Under the pieces are notes generated by a model. That model made no database searches. It worked only from the letters and a program-made list of their open reading frames with translations, and had not been told where the DNA came from. Positions 41,851 to 49,328 of a DNA stretch of 64,000 nucleotides are shown in pieces. Both the position numbers and the translations under genes were made by a program. Each line of letters starts with the position of its first letter. Within the stretch, counting starts at the first letter, position 1. This DNA comes from Nonomuraea helvata (GTDB lineage Bacteria; Actinomycetota; Actinomycetes; Streptosporangiales; Streptosporangiaceae), in NCBI RefSeq assembly GCF_039535785.1, contig NZ_BAAAXV010000008.1:248001-312000 (forward strand), in the 5' to 3' direction.

Positions 41851-42258
41851 TCAGTCGGCGATGCGGCGGCCGGACACCTGCTCGGCCTCGACCACGATGT
41901 AGTGGTCCCGGTTGCCCGGCGCCCAGGTCGTCAGCGGCAGCTCCGCCAGCCGGTCGCGCTCGGTCGGGTCCGTCACGGCCCGCGCGAGCCCTACCGCGGT
42001 GACAGACCAGCCGGTACGCCGCTCGAGATCGAATTCGTCGGCCTCGAACGCCACCACGGCTCTTCTGGTGGCGGCGGCCAGCTTCGATCCGGTCGAGGTG
42101 CGGATCACGATGGAATGGCCGTCGAGATGGAAGTTGACCGGCTGCACGGCCGGCAGAGCCTGATCGGTGAACACGATCCGCCCGATCGGTGCCGTGGACA
42201 GCAGGTCGAGGCACTCCGCGCGCGAGAGCACCTGAAGTCCGGACGAGTCGACCTGCAT
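41851..42258 (-). CDS. Pyridoxamine-5'-phosphate oxidase-like FMN/F420 split-barrel protein
   Basis: A 135-residue single-domain flavin-binding barrel. The segment LSTAPIGRIVFTDQALPAVQ and PVNFHLDGHSIVIRTSTGSK, AAATRRAVVAFEADEF is typical of PNPOx-like proteins that occur many times in dormancy regulons. It may reduce or bind a flavin or F420 substrate; true vitamin B6 activity is unlikely. It is convergent with the DevS-like gene and divergent from the TetR gene. Confidence 0.85.
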   Translation of the reverse strand: MQVDSSGLQVLSRAECLDLLSTAPIGRIVFTDQALPAVQPVNFHLDGHSIVIRTSTGSKLAAATRRAVVAFEADEFDLERRTGWSVTAVGLARAVTDPTERDRLAELPLTTWAPGNRDHYIVVEAEQVSGRRIAD

Positions 42259-42340
42259 ACCCTCACCATCTCTGCTCGGAGCCCGTCAGCGTTAGAGGCG
42301 AAAGTCCTGAGGTCAGGTGCACGAGAACTCAGATGACGAG

Positions 42341-42354
42341 AACATCAGGATGTT
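42341..42354. promoter_or_regulatory. AACATC-AG-GATGTT palindrome upstream of the TetR operon
   Basis: A perfect 6-2-6 inverted repeat 41 bp before the TetR start, in the intergenic region shared with the PNPOx-like gene. It is a candidate autoregulatory operator. Confidence 0.45.
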
Positions 42355-42395
42355 AGCTGTATCCTGTCTGTATCGGGGCCGAGGAAGGGAGCGCG

Positions 42396-43493
42396 ATGGT
42401 CAGACTGACCCGGGCGCAGCAACAGGAACGCACCCGCGCGGCCGTGCTGGCCGCGGCGAGGGAGGAGTTCGCCGAGCGCGGCTACGCCGACGCCAAGGTC
42501 GACCGGATCGCGGAGCGCGCCGAGCTGACCCGGGGCGCCGTCTACTCGAACTTCCCGAGCAAACGCGCGCTCTACCTGGCCGTCCTGACCGACTCGATCG
42601 AGCGCACGGACGCGGCGGAGGCGACGCCACCGCCGGACCTGGCCGAGGCGTTGGGCGCGTTCGCCCGCGTCTGGCTCGAACGGCTGCCGTTGACCGGCGA
42701 CACCCCCGCAGGTGGGAAGCTGCAGCTACGCTCGCTGGCCGGGGTGTTCGACGACGGGCCGGGCCGCGCCGCGCTGGCCCAGATCGCCCGGCTGGAGGCG
42801 CTGCTGCTCGCCCGCGCGCTGGAGTCACGCCTGCCTTGCCACCCGCGGCGGGTGCGGCTGGCCGAGCTGGTTCTCACGCTGTTGACCGGCGCCGGCCACC
42901 TGGCCGACACGGCGCCCGGCTTCGGCGACCCCTTCGACGTGGCAGGCGCCTGCCGGCATCTGGCCGCGCTCGACCTCGCCGACGCATGGGACCCGCCGCA
43001 CCTGCCGTACATCGCCCCCGCGCGGCCCGTCCAGGACGTGTGGGAGCCGCCCGCCGAGCTGACGGACCAGATCACCGGGCGGCGGACCGGGTTCGACGCC
43101 GACGGGGTGATCGCGGTCCTCGGCACCGGCCGGCTGGAGGCGGCCGAGGAGGCCGTCCGCGCCGCCCGTCCGGGCGACCGCGTCACCGTGGTCGTCGTGA
43201 CCGGCGACCCCGCCGAGCTCGGACGTCTCGTCCGGCTCAGGATCGGCGACCTCGCCGGATGCCTGCGCCGCGTGTTCACCCCGGACGCCTGTCCGGACCT
43301 CCGCCTCGTCCTCGACGAGCGCGCCACCGTCGCCTCGGCCGTCGGCATCCCCGACGCCGACGACGCCACCGAGGCGGCGGTACGCGTCCAGTCCGGCAGG
43401 ATCGTCGCCCGGGCCTCGGGGCGAGGCGCCGCCCACGCGGCGGCGACCTCGGGCGGCGCGGCCAGGACAGAACCCGGGAAGGCCGGGCGATGA
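42396..43493 (+). CDS. TetR regulator with extra C-terminal domain
   Basis: A 365-residue protein, about 160 longer than a normal TetR. The HTH is AAREEFAERGYADAKVDRIA, then ERAELTRGAVYSNFPSKRAL. A usual ligand domain runs to about residue 200. The extra part (from about PARPVQDVWEPPAELTDQIT) holds alternating strands and helices (GVIAVLGTGRLEAAEEAVRA; RVTVVVVTGDPAELGRLVRL; LRLVLDERATVASAVGIPDA) that look thioredoxin/peroxiredoxin-like, with a lone Cys in GDLAGCLRRVFTPDACPDLR. It may sense redox state. Its stop overlaps the next gene by ATGA. GAAGGGAGCGCG precedes the start. Confidence 0.75.
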   Translation: MVRLTRAQQQERTRAAVLAAAREEFAERGYADAKVDRIAERAELTRGAVYSNFPSKRALYLAVLTDSIERTDAAEATPPPDLAEALGAFARVWLERLPLTGDTPAGGKLQLRSLAGVFDDGPGRAALAQIARLEALLLARALESRLPCHPRRVRLAELVLTLLTGAGHLADTAPGFGDPFDVAGACRHLAALDLADAWDPPHLPYIAPARPVQDVWEPPAELTDQITGRRTGFDADGVIAVLGTGRLEAAEEAVRAARPGDRVTVVVVTGDPAELGRLVRLRIGDLAGCLRRVFTPDACPDLRLVLDERATVASAVGIPDADDATEAAVRVQSGRIVARASGRGAAHAAATSGGAARTEPGKAGR

Positions 43494-44167
43494 CCCGCGC
43501 CGCCCGGCATGTCACCGACGTCAGAGACGACCGACAGGAAGGGCCTGCCGACGTGCCGCATCCGACCAGCACCGACTTGCTGGTGCTCCACACCCTGCGC
43601 TGCATGGGGTTCACCGTTCTCGCTCGCGTGGCCGAGGCGAGCGGGCTCCCCGAGGCCGACGCCGAATCCGAGCTGATCGATCTCGCCGTGGCCGGCCTGG
43701 TCACGCACACGCCGGGAGACTTCGGCGGCTGGGGTCTCACCGAGGCCGGCCGCGCCGCGGACGCCGAGCGGATCTCCGCCGAACTGGACGCGGCCGGGGC
43801 CCGGGCCGCGGTGGCGGCGGCGTACGACGCCTTCCTCCCGCTCAACGTCGAGCTGCTCGACCTCTGCGGCGCCTGGCAGACACGGTCAGCCGGCGGTGTC
43901 CTGACGCTCAACGACCACACCGACATCGCTTACGACTCCCGGGTTCTGGACCGGCTGACCGATTTCGACCGGCGCGCCGACGCCGTCCTCGCGGGCCTGG
44001 CCGCGGCGATGCCTCGGTTCCGGCGGTATCGGGTCCGGCTCACCGGCGCGCTCACCCGCGTCAAGGCCGGCGAGCCGGAGTACGTGACCGACAGCATGGC
44101 CTCGTACCACACGGTCTGGTTCCAGCTGCACGAAGATCTGCTGGTCACCCTGGGCATCCCGCGATGA
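43490..44167 (+). CDS. Winged-helix-like protein preceding short PPDK
   Basis: A 225-residue cytosolic protein between the TetR and PPDK genes, overlapping both by ATGA. The N-terminal part (LLVLHTLRCMGFTVLARVAE, then ASGLPEADAESELIDLAVAG and a wing LVTHTPGDFGGWGLTEAG) looks like a MarR/winged helix. The rest is helical (RVLDRLTDFDRRADAVLAGL). I know it only as a recurring partner of short PPDK genes. It may regulate PPDK activity or transcription. Confidence 0.7.
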   Translation: MTRAARHVTDVRDDRQEGPADVPHPTSTDLLVLHTLRCMGFTVLARVAEASGLPEADAESELIDLAVAGLVTHTPGDFGGWGLTEAGRAADAERISAELDAAGARAAVAAAYDAFLPLNVELLDLCGAWQTRSAGGVLTLNDHTDIAYDSRVLDRLTDFDRRADAVLAGLAAAMPRFRRYRVRLTGALTRVKAGEPEYVTDSMASYHTVWFQLHEDLLVTLGIPR

Positions 44168-45723
44168 CGTGGATCCATCCCCTGTCGCCGGAGACCGGCG
44201 GGAGCGCGGCCGTGCTCGGCGGGAAGGCGTACGGCCTGGTCGTCCTGCGACGTCTCGGGCTGCCCGTGCCTCCGGGGTTCGTCATCGGCACCGGGGCCTG
44301 CCGCGCCTTCCTCCGCGACGGGCGGTTTCCCGACGGTCTCGGCGCCGAGCTGGCGGCCGCCGTCTCCGAGCTCGAGGCCGCCACGGGGCGGCGCCTGGGC
44401 GGGGCCGAGCGGCCGCTGGCGGTGTCGGTTCGCTCGGGCGCCAGCGTGTCGATGCCCGGCATGATGAGCACGATCCTCAACCTCGGTCTCACCGCCGAGG
44501 CCGCGGAGGGGCTGGCGGCCGAGACGGGCGATCAGCGGTTCGCGCTCGACTCGCGCCTGCGGTTCCTGTCCGGCTTCGCCGCCACGGTCCTCGGCGTGGA
44601 CCCGGCTGCCCGCGGGGCCGGAGGGATCGGCGAGTTCGAGGCCCTCATCCGCGAACGAGCCGGCCACGCGGTCCTCGACGATCCGGCGCGGCAGCTGGAG
44701 CTGGCTGTCGGGGCCGTGCTGGCGTCATGGGACACGCCGCGCGCCCGGACCTACCGCGAGCTGCACGAGATCCCGCACGACCTGGGCACGGCCGTCACCG
44801 TGCAGGCCATGGTGTTCGGCAATCGCGGCGACCACAGCGGCAGTGGCGTCGCGTTCAGCCGCGACCCCAACACCGGTGAGCGGGTCCCGTACGGCGAGGT
44901 CCTGTTCGGCCGCCAGGGCGAGGACGTCGTCTCGGGGCGGACGATCACCCGGCCGCTGGCCGAACTGGCCGGCAGGGAGCCGGCGGTGTGGGCCGGTCTC
45001 CTGGCGGCCCTGTCCCGGGTCGAGGGGCACTACCGCGACGCGTGCCACGTGGAGTTCACCTTCGAGGCGGGCCGGCTGTGGATCCTGCAGGTGCGGCCCG
45101 GCGGCCTCGCCGGGCGGGCCGCCGTCCGCGTCGCGGTCGACCTGGCCGACGAGGGCGTCATCGATCGCCGCGAGGCGCTGCTCCGCGTCTCCCCACGGCA
45201 GCTCGACCAGGTACGCACGCCCCGGATCGACCCGTCCGGCGTGCTCGACCTCCTCACCCGAGGGGTGGGCGCGTGCCCGGGCGTCGCGACCGGCAGGGTG
45301 GCGACCACCGCGGACACAGCCGCCCGGATGGCCGCCGAGGGTCCGGTCATCCTGGTGCGCCCCGAAACCTCCCCGCTCGACCTGCACGGCCTGGCCGCCG
45401 CCGCGGGCGTCGTCACCGCACGCGGCGGACCGGCCAGCCACGCCGCCGTCGTCGCCAGGTCCATGGGCAGACCCGCCGTGGTGGGAGCGGCGGACCTCGA
45501 GGTTGACGTGGCCGCCGCCCGCGTGCGAGCCGGCGGGCGGGCCATCCCGGAGGGCACGCTCGTCACCATCGACGGGACCGGCGGAGAGGTCGCTGCCGGC
45601 AGCCCCCGCATCGTCACGGCGGCGTCCGATCCGCACCTGGACCGCCTGCTCGAATGGGCCGACGCCGTCTCGGGCGACCGCTCACCCGGAAGCGCCGCAG
45701 AACGCCTCAGAAGGGCCCACTGA
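44164..45723 (+). CDS. ppdK: Short pyruvate phosphate dikinase-like protein lacking the PEP barrel
   Basis: A 519-residue protein. The ATP-grasp part shows GGKAYGLVVLRRLGLPVPPG, SVRSGASVSMPGMMSTILNL and HVEFTFEAGRLWILQVRP; the swivelling phosphohistidine domain has VTARGGPASHAAVVARSMGR. It ends there. Full PPDK (about 880 residues) continues with a TIM barrel that binds PEP/pyruvate. The same short architecture is known in Mycobacterium tuberculosis Rv1127c. It could phosphorylate its His from ATP and pass it to another protein. It is the last gene of a three-gene overlapping operon. Confidence 0.85.
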   Translation: MTWIHPLSPETGGSAAVLGGKAYGLVVLRRLGLPVPPGFVIGTGACRAFLRDGRFPDGLGAELAAAVSELEAATGRRLGGAERPLAVSVRSGASVSMPGMMSTILNLGLTAEAAEGLAAETGDQRFALDSRLRFLSGFAATVLGVDPAARGAGGIGEFEALIRERAGHAVLDDPARQLELAVGAVLASWDTPRARTYRELHEIPHDLGTAVTVQAMVFGNRGDHSGSGVAFSRDPNTGERVPYGEVLFGRQGEDVVSGRTITRPLAELAGREPAVWAGLLAALSRVEGHYRDACHVEFTFEAGRLWILQVRPGGLAGRAAVRVAVDLADEGVIDRREALLRVSPRQLDQVRTPRIDPSGVLDLLTRGVGACPGVATGRVATTADTAARMAAEGPVILVRPETSPLDLHGLAAAAGVVTARGGPASHAAVVARSMGRPAVVGAADLEVDVAAARVRAGGRAIPEGTLVTIDGTGGEVAAGSPRIVTAASDPHLDRLLEWADAVSGDRSPGSAAERLRRAH

Positions 45724-45805
45724 GCAGGCGTTTTGCGGACTTGCCTAGGACGCCGTCCAAGCGCGACTCTTAGATGAGCGGGTCATCGCTTCGGGGGAGG
45801 TTGCG

Positions 45806-46909
45806 ATGAGCGGGTACGGCACGACCATCCCGGCGGCGCGTCCCCGGACGCTGACGGTGGGGGTGGAGGAGGAGTTCCTGCTGCTGGACCACGCCGAAGG
45901 CCGTCCGGCTCTCGCCGCGCCGGCGATCCTGGCGCTGTTCGACGGCGACCCGTGCATCAAAGCCGAGGCCATGCGCTACCAGCTCGAGACAGTCACCGGT
46001 GTGTGCACGGACCTGGCGCAGGTGGCGGAGGAGCTGTCCCGCCACCGGGCGCTCGCCTCGCGCGCGGCGGAGGAGCTCGGCTGCCACCTGGTCGCCTGCG
46101 GCATCGCCCCCCGGCAGGCGCCCGGCCTGTCCGCCCTCACGGCCGACGCCCGCTACCGCGAACTGGCCGCCCGACACGGCTCCCTGGTCGCGAGCTCCTG
46201 CACCTGCGGCTGCCACGTACACGTCGGCATCCCCTCCCGCGAGCTCGGCGTGCAGATCCTCACCCGGCTCCGGCCCTATCTGGCCACGCTTCTGGCGCTC
46301 AGCGCCAACTCGCCCATCGCCGACGGCGGCGACACGGGCTGGGTCAGCCGCCGCCACCGGCAGTGGAGCCGCTGGCCGACGGCGGCGCCTCCCCGCGTCT
46401 GGCGATCGGCGGCCGACTACGACGCCGCCGTGTGCCGCCTGATCCGCCGCGGCCGTGCCATGGACGAGCGGAGCGTGTACTTCCACGCCCGCCTGTCACC
46501 GCGCTATCCGACGGTGGAGCTGCGCGTCATGGACACCTGCCTCTCGGTCGAGGACACCCTCCTGATGGCGGCCATGGCACGGGCGCTCGTCGCCCTGGCC
46601 ATCGCCGACGTGGCCCGCGGCGTGCCCGTTCCCACGCTGAGCGACAGGCGGATCGTCGCCGAGCTGAACGCCGCCGCCCGCCACGGCCTCGACGCGCTCG
46701 CCGTCGACCCGTACACCTCGCGCGTCATGCCGCACCGTGACCTGCTGGAGATCCTCCTGCCGCGCCTGCCCGAGCCCGAACCGATCGCCCTGCTCCTGCA
46801 GGGCCTCGCCCTCCGAGGGACGGGTGCGGCCAGGCAGCGGACGATGTGGGCCCAGGCGGGCTCACCCCGGCGCTTCGCCCAGCTGCTCGCCGAGGCGACA
46901 CAGGCTTGA
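45806..46909 (+). CDS. YbdK-type carboxylate-amine ligase (GCS2 family)
   Basis: A 367-residue enzyme of glutamate-cysteine ligase family 2. Signatures: TLTVGVEEEFLLLD, CTCGCHVHVGIPSRELGVQI and YPTVELRVMDTCLSVEDTLL. YbdK-type proteins have weak glutamate-cysteine ligase activity; the true substrate here is unknown. GGGGGAGG precedes the start. Upstream at 45748-45758 the sequence GGACGCCGTCC resembles a DosR core but has a 3-bp spacer. Confidence 0.88.
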   Translation: MSGYGTTIPAARPRTLTVGVEEEFLLLDHAEGRPALAAPAILALFDGDPCIKAEAMRYQLETVTGVCTDLAQVAEELSRHRALASRAAEELGCHLVACGIAPRQAPGLSALTADARYRELAARHGSLVASSCTCGCHVHVGIPSRELGVQILTRLRPYLATLLALSANSPIADGGDTGWVSRRHRQWSRWPTAAPPRVWRSAADYDAAVCRLIRRGRAMDERSVYFHARLSPRYPTVELRVMDTCLSVEDTLLMAAMARALVALAIADVARGVPVPTLSDRRIVAELNAAARHGLDALAVDPYTSRVMPHRDLLEILLPRLPEPEPIALLLQGLALRGTGAARQRTMWAQAGSPRRFAQLLAEATQA

Positions 46910-46972
46910 GTGTGCGGGTAGGAGCCGATATGTGGGGATACGCAGGTGGCGGCTTGTCGCGAAGGAGGGGAC

Positions 46973-47446
46973 ATGACCGTCGAATCATTGACCGCCGGGC
47001 AGGTGATGAGCCGTGTCCTGGTGGCGGTCAAGCCGGACGAGTCGCCGTTGATGGCCTGGGAGCTGATGCGCCGCGCCGACGTGCATCACCTGCCGGTCGT
47101 CGACGGGCGGCGCGTGCTGGGCATTCTGACGCGGGAGCAGGTGGCGGCGTCCTGGTCGGGCGGGCCGGAGGAGCAGTCCGGCCGCCAGGTGCGGGCGCTG
47201 CTGCGGCGCGAGCGCAGACCGGTGGTCCGGCCGGGCACCCCGCTGGCCAGGGTGGCGGGGACGATGCTGGACGCCGGGTGCGACGCCCTGCCGGTGGTCG
47301 ACGGGGGCGGGCTGGTCGGCCTGGTCACCGCCTGTGACGTGCTGGCGGCCGTCGCCGGACGTGTCCGGCCGGTCGAAGGAGCCGGTGAGATGGTCACCGG
47401 GATGTTCCACCTCGAGCCCGTCCTGCCTCCGACGTCCTCGCCGTGA
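46973..47446 (+). CDS. CBS-domain pair protein
   Basis: A 157-residue stand-alone CBS pair: LMRRADVHHLPVVDGRRVLG with GILTREQVAA, then MLDAGCDALPVVDGGGLVGL with VTACDVLAAV. It binds an adenosyl ligand in related proteins. GAAGGAGGGG precedes the ATG. With the CBS-BON gene at 38737 this is the second CBS protein in the DosR-like region. Confidence 0.9.
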   Translation: MTVESLTAGQVMSRVLVAVKPDESPLMAWELMRRADVHHLPVVDGRRVLGILTREQVAASWSGGPEEQSGRQVRALLRRERRPVVRPGTPLARVAGTMLDAGCDALPVVDGGGLVGLVTACDVLAAVAGRVRPVEGAGEMVTGMFHLEPVLPPTSSP

Positions 47447-47471
47447 GGCGCCTGACGAAGCCGCTCTTGCC

Positions 47472-48353
47472 TCAGCCGGCCAGTAGCCTCAGGTTCTCCG
47501 CCGCGGCGGAGCCGGATGGGGCGTGGTAGACAGTCAGGGCGTGTTCGGGGTCATCGGGCAGCCGCAACGACTCGAAGGAGAGGGTGAACTCACCCGCCAG
47601 CGGATGACGCAGGCGCTGGACGCCGTGGTTGGTCTCCTTGACGTCGTGCCTGGCCCACAGCCGGCGGAACTCCTCGCTCCGCGCCGACAGCTCGTCCACG
47701 AGCGCCGACAGCTGCGGATCGTCCGGATAGCAGCCCGCGTACAGGCGCAGGGCTCCGACGACGTCGGTGGCCTTGGACTCCCAGTCCGCGAACAGGTGGC
47801 GATGATCGGGCCGCAGGAACACCAGCCGGGCCCAGTTGCGCTCCCGGGACGGCAGCCGGTCCCAGTCGCCGAACAGGGCCGCCGCCATCCGGTTCCAGGC
47901 CAGGATGTCCGAGCGCGGCCCTGTCACGTACGCGGGCACCCCGTCCATGGAGGCCAGCAGCTGCCGGAGCTCGGGGCGTACCTGCTGGTGGGGCGGCGAG
48001 TACTGCTTGCGGTGCTGGCACTTGACCAGGTGCGTGAGGTGCGTGTGCTCGGCGTCCGTCAGCCGCAGGGCCCGCGCGATCGCACCGACGACCTCGTCCG
48101 ACACGTTGTTGCCCCGGCCCTGCTCGAGCCGGGTCAGATAGGCGACCGACACGCCGGCGAGCTGGGCCAGCTCCTCGCGGCGCAGCCCCGGCACCCTTCG
48201 GTGCCGCCCGAAGACCGGCAGCCCGACAGCCTCTGGCGTCAGCCGGGCCCGGCGGCTGCGCAGGAACGCGCCGATCTCGGCGCGCGGATCGAACGGCTGC
48301 TCGCCGCCCGGGTCCGCTCCCTGCAGGCCGGGCATAGAACACATATCGCCCAT
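47472..48353 (-). CDS. XRE-family regulator with MmyB-like ligand domain
   Basis: A 293-residue regulator. HTH: LRREELAQLAGVSVAYLTRL with EQGRGNNVSDEVVGAIARAL. The C-terminal domain (YVTGPRSDILAWNRMAAALF; FLRPDHRHLFADWESKATDV; HPLAGEFTLSFESLRLPDDP) is the PAS-like MmyB domain, which binds fatty acids in studied members. ATG 48353 has a GGGGGA site. It is divergent from the class IV aminotransferase gene (48513); members of this family usually regulate their divergent neighbour. Confidence 0.9.
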   Translation of the reverse strand: MGDMCSMPGLQGADPGGEQPFDPRAEIGAFLRSRRARLTPEAVGLPVFGRHRRVPGLRREELAQLAGVSVAYLTRLEQGRGNNVSDEVVGAIARALRLTDAEHTHLTHLVKCQHRKQYSPPHQQVRPELRQLLASMDGVPAYVTGPRSDILAWNRMAAALFGDWDRLPSRERNWARLVFLRPDHRHLFADWESKATDVVGALRLYAGCYPDDPQLSALVDELSARSEEFRRLWARHDVKETNHGVQRLRHPLAGEFTLSFESLRLPDDPEHALTVYHAPSGSAAAENLRLLAG

Positions 48354-48512
48354 TGTCCCCCATCGTCGGCATGTGGAGTGCGTACGAGCCTGACCCTGGC
48401 AGTAGTAGGACCACCGGTCGTACGCGGAGCAGGGCTCTGGGAACACCCCGCCTCGCCGCGGCAGGCTCGTGCATGGCACCCCCACCTGACCACGATCTGA
48501 GGGAAGACTTCG

Positions 48513-49328
48513 ATGAGCACTGTTGCCGCCTCTTCTGTCGTGCAACGCAACGGCCGGGCGGTGGCCGCCGGGGAGCTGGCGCCGCTCGCCTTCGCGGGCT
48601 ACGCCCACTTCACCGCCATGCAGGTGCGTGGCGGCCGGATCCGGGGCCTGGACCTCCATCTGGAGCGGCTGCGGCTCGCCTCGGTGGAGCTGTTCGGCCG
48701 GGCGTTGCCCGACGACCGCATGCGGTCCTATCTGCGGGCTGCCCTGGAGGACGGCCCGGCCGACCTCTCGCTGACGGCCACGGTGTACTCACCGGCGGGG
48801 GAGTTCACCGTGGCCGGGGACGATGCCGAGCCGGAGGTGCTCGTCCGTACCGGACCCGCCGCCTCCGGCCCGGAGGGGCCGCTGGCGCTGGCGGCGGTCG
48901 AGCACGAGCGGATGCTCCCGGCCGTGAAGCACGTCGGCGAGGTGGCCAAGACCTATTTCCTCCGCCAGGCCGCCGGAGAAGGCTTCGACGACGCCGCCTT
49001 CGTGGACCGCCGGGGCCGGCTCAGCGAGGCGTCGATCTGGAACCTGGCCTTCTGGGACGGCGCCTCGGTGGTGTGGCCCGTGGCCGAGATGCTGAGCGGG
49101 ATCACGATGACCGTCGTCCGCCGGCGGCTGGATCGCCTGGGCATCCCGCAGCGGGACCAGGAGATCACCCTGTCCGACCTGCCGGCTCTGGCCGGGGCCG
49201 TGGTCATGAACTCATGGACGCCGGGAGTGGCGGTACACCGGATCGGCGCTGTGGCCCTGCCTGAGGCGCCGTCCTTCGTCGAGCTGCTGCACCGCGCCTA
49301 CCAGGCCGAGCCGCTCACCTCGCCGTGA
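48513..49328 (+). CDS. Class IV aminotransferase family protein
   Basis: A 271-residue PLP enzyme of fold type IV (branched-chain aminotransferase / aminodeoxychorismate lyase / D-amino-acid aminotransferase). The lysine expected to hold PLP is in MLPAVKHVGEVAKTYF, and the glutamate/Asn region is RGRLSEASIWNLAFWDGASV. The C-terminal TxxxG-like cofactor segment is SGITMTVVRRRLDRLGIPQR. Its stop overlaps the lyase GTG (GTGA). GAGGGAAGACTTCG precedes the start. Substrate unknown. Confidence 0.8.
   Translation: MSTVAASSVVQRNGRAVAAGELAPLAFAGYAHFTAMQVRGGRIRGLDLHLERLRLASVELFGRALPDDRMRSYLRAALEDGPADLSLTATVYSPAGEFTVAGDDAEPEVLVRTGPAASGPEGPLALAAVEHERMLPAVKHVGEVAKTYFLRQAAGEGFDDAAFVDRRGRLSEASIWNLAFWDGASVVWPVAEMLSGITMTVVRRRLDRLGIPQRDQEITLSDLPALAGAVVMNSWTPGVAVHRIGAVALPEAPSFVELLHRAYQAEPLTSP

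Noticed and set aside
45748..45758. GGACGCCGTCC as a second DosR box
   Set aside because: The spacer is 3 bp instead of 4, so the half sites would be out of phase; kept only as a remark at the downstream gene.
48380..48425. GCGTACGA/TCGTACGC arms in the XRE-aminotransferase gap
   Set aside because: Arms are 30 bp apart and built on the common TACG word; too weak to call an operator.
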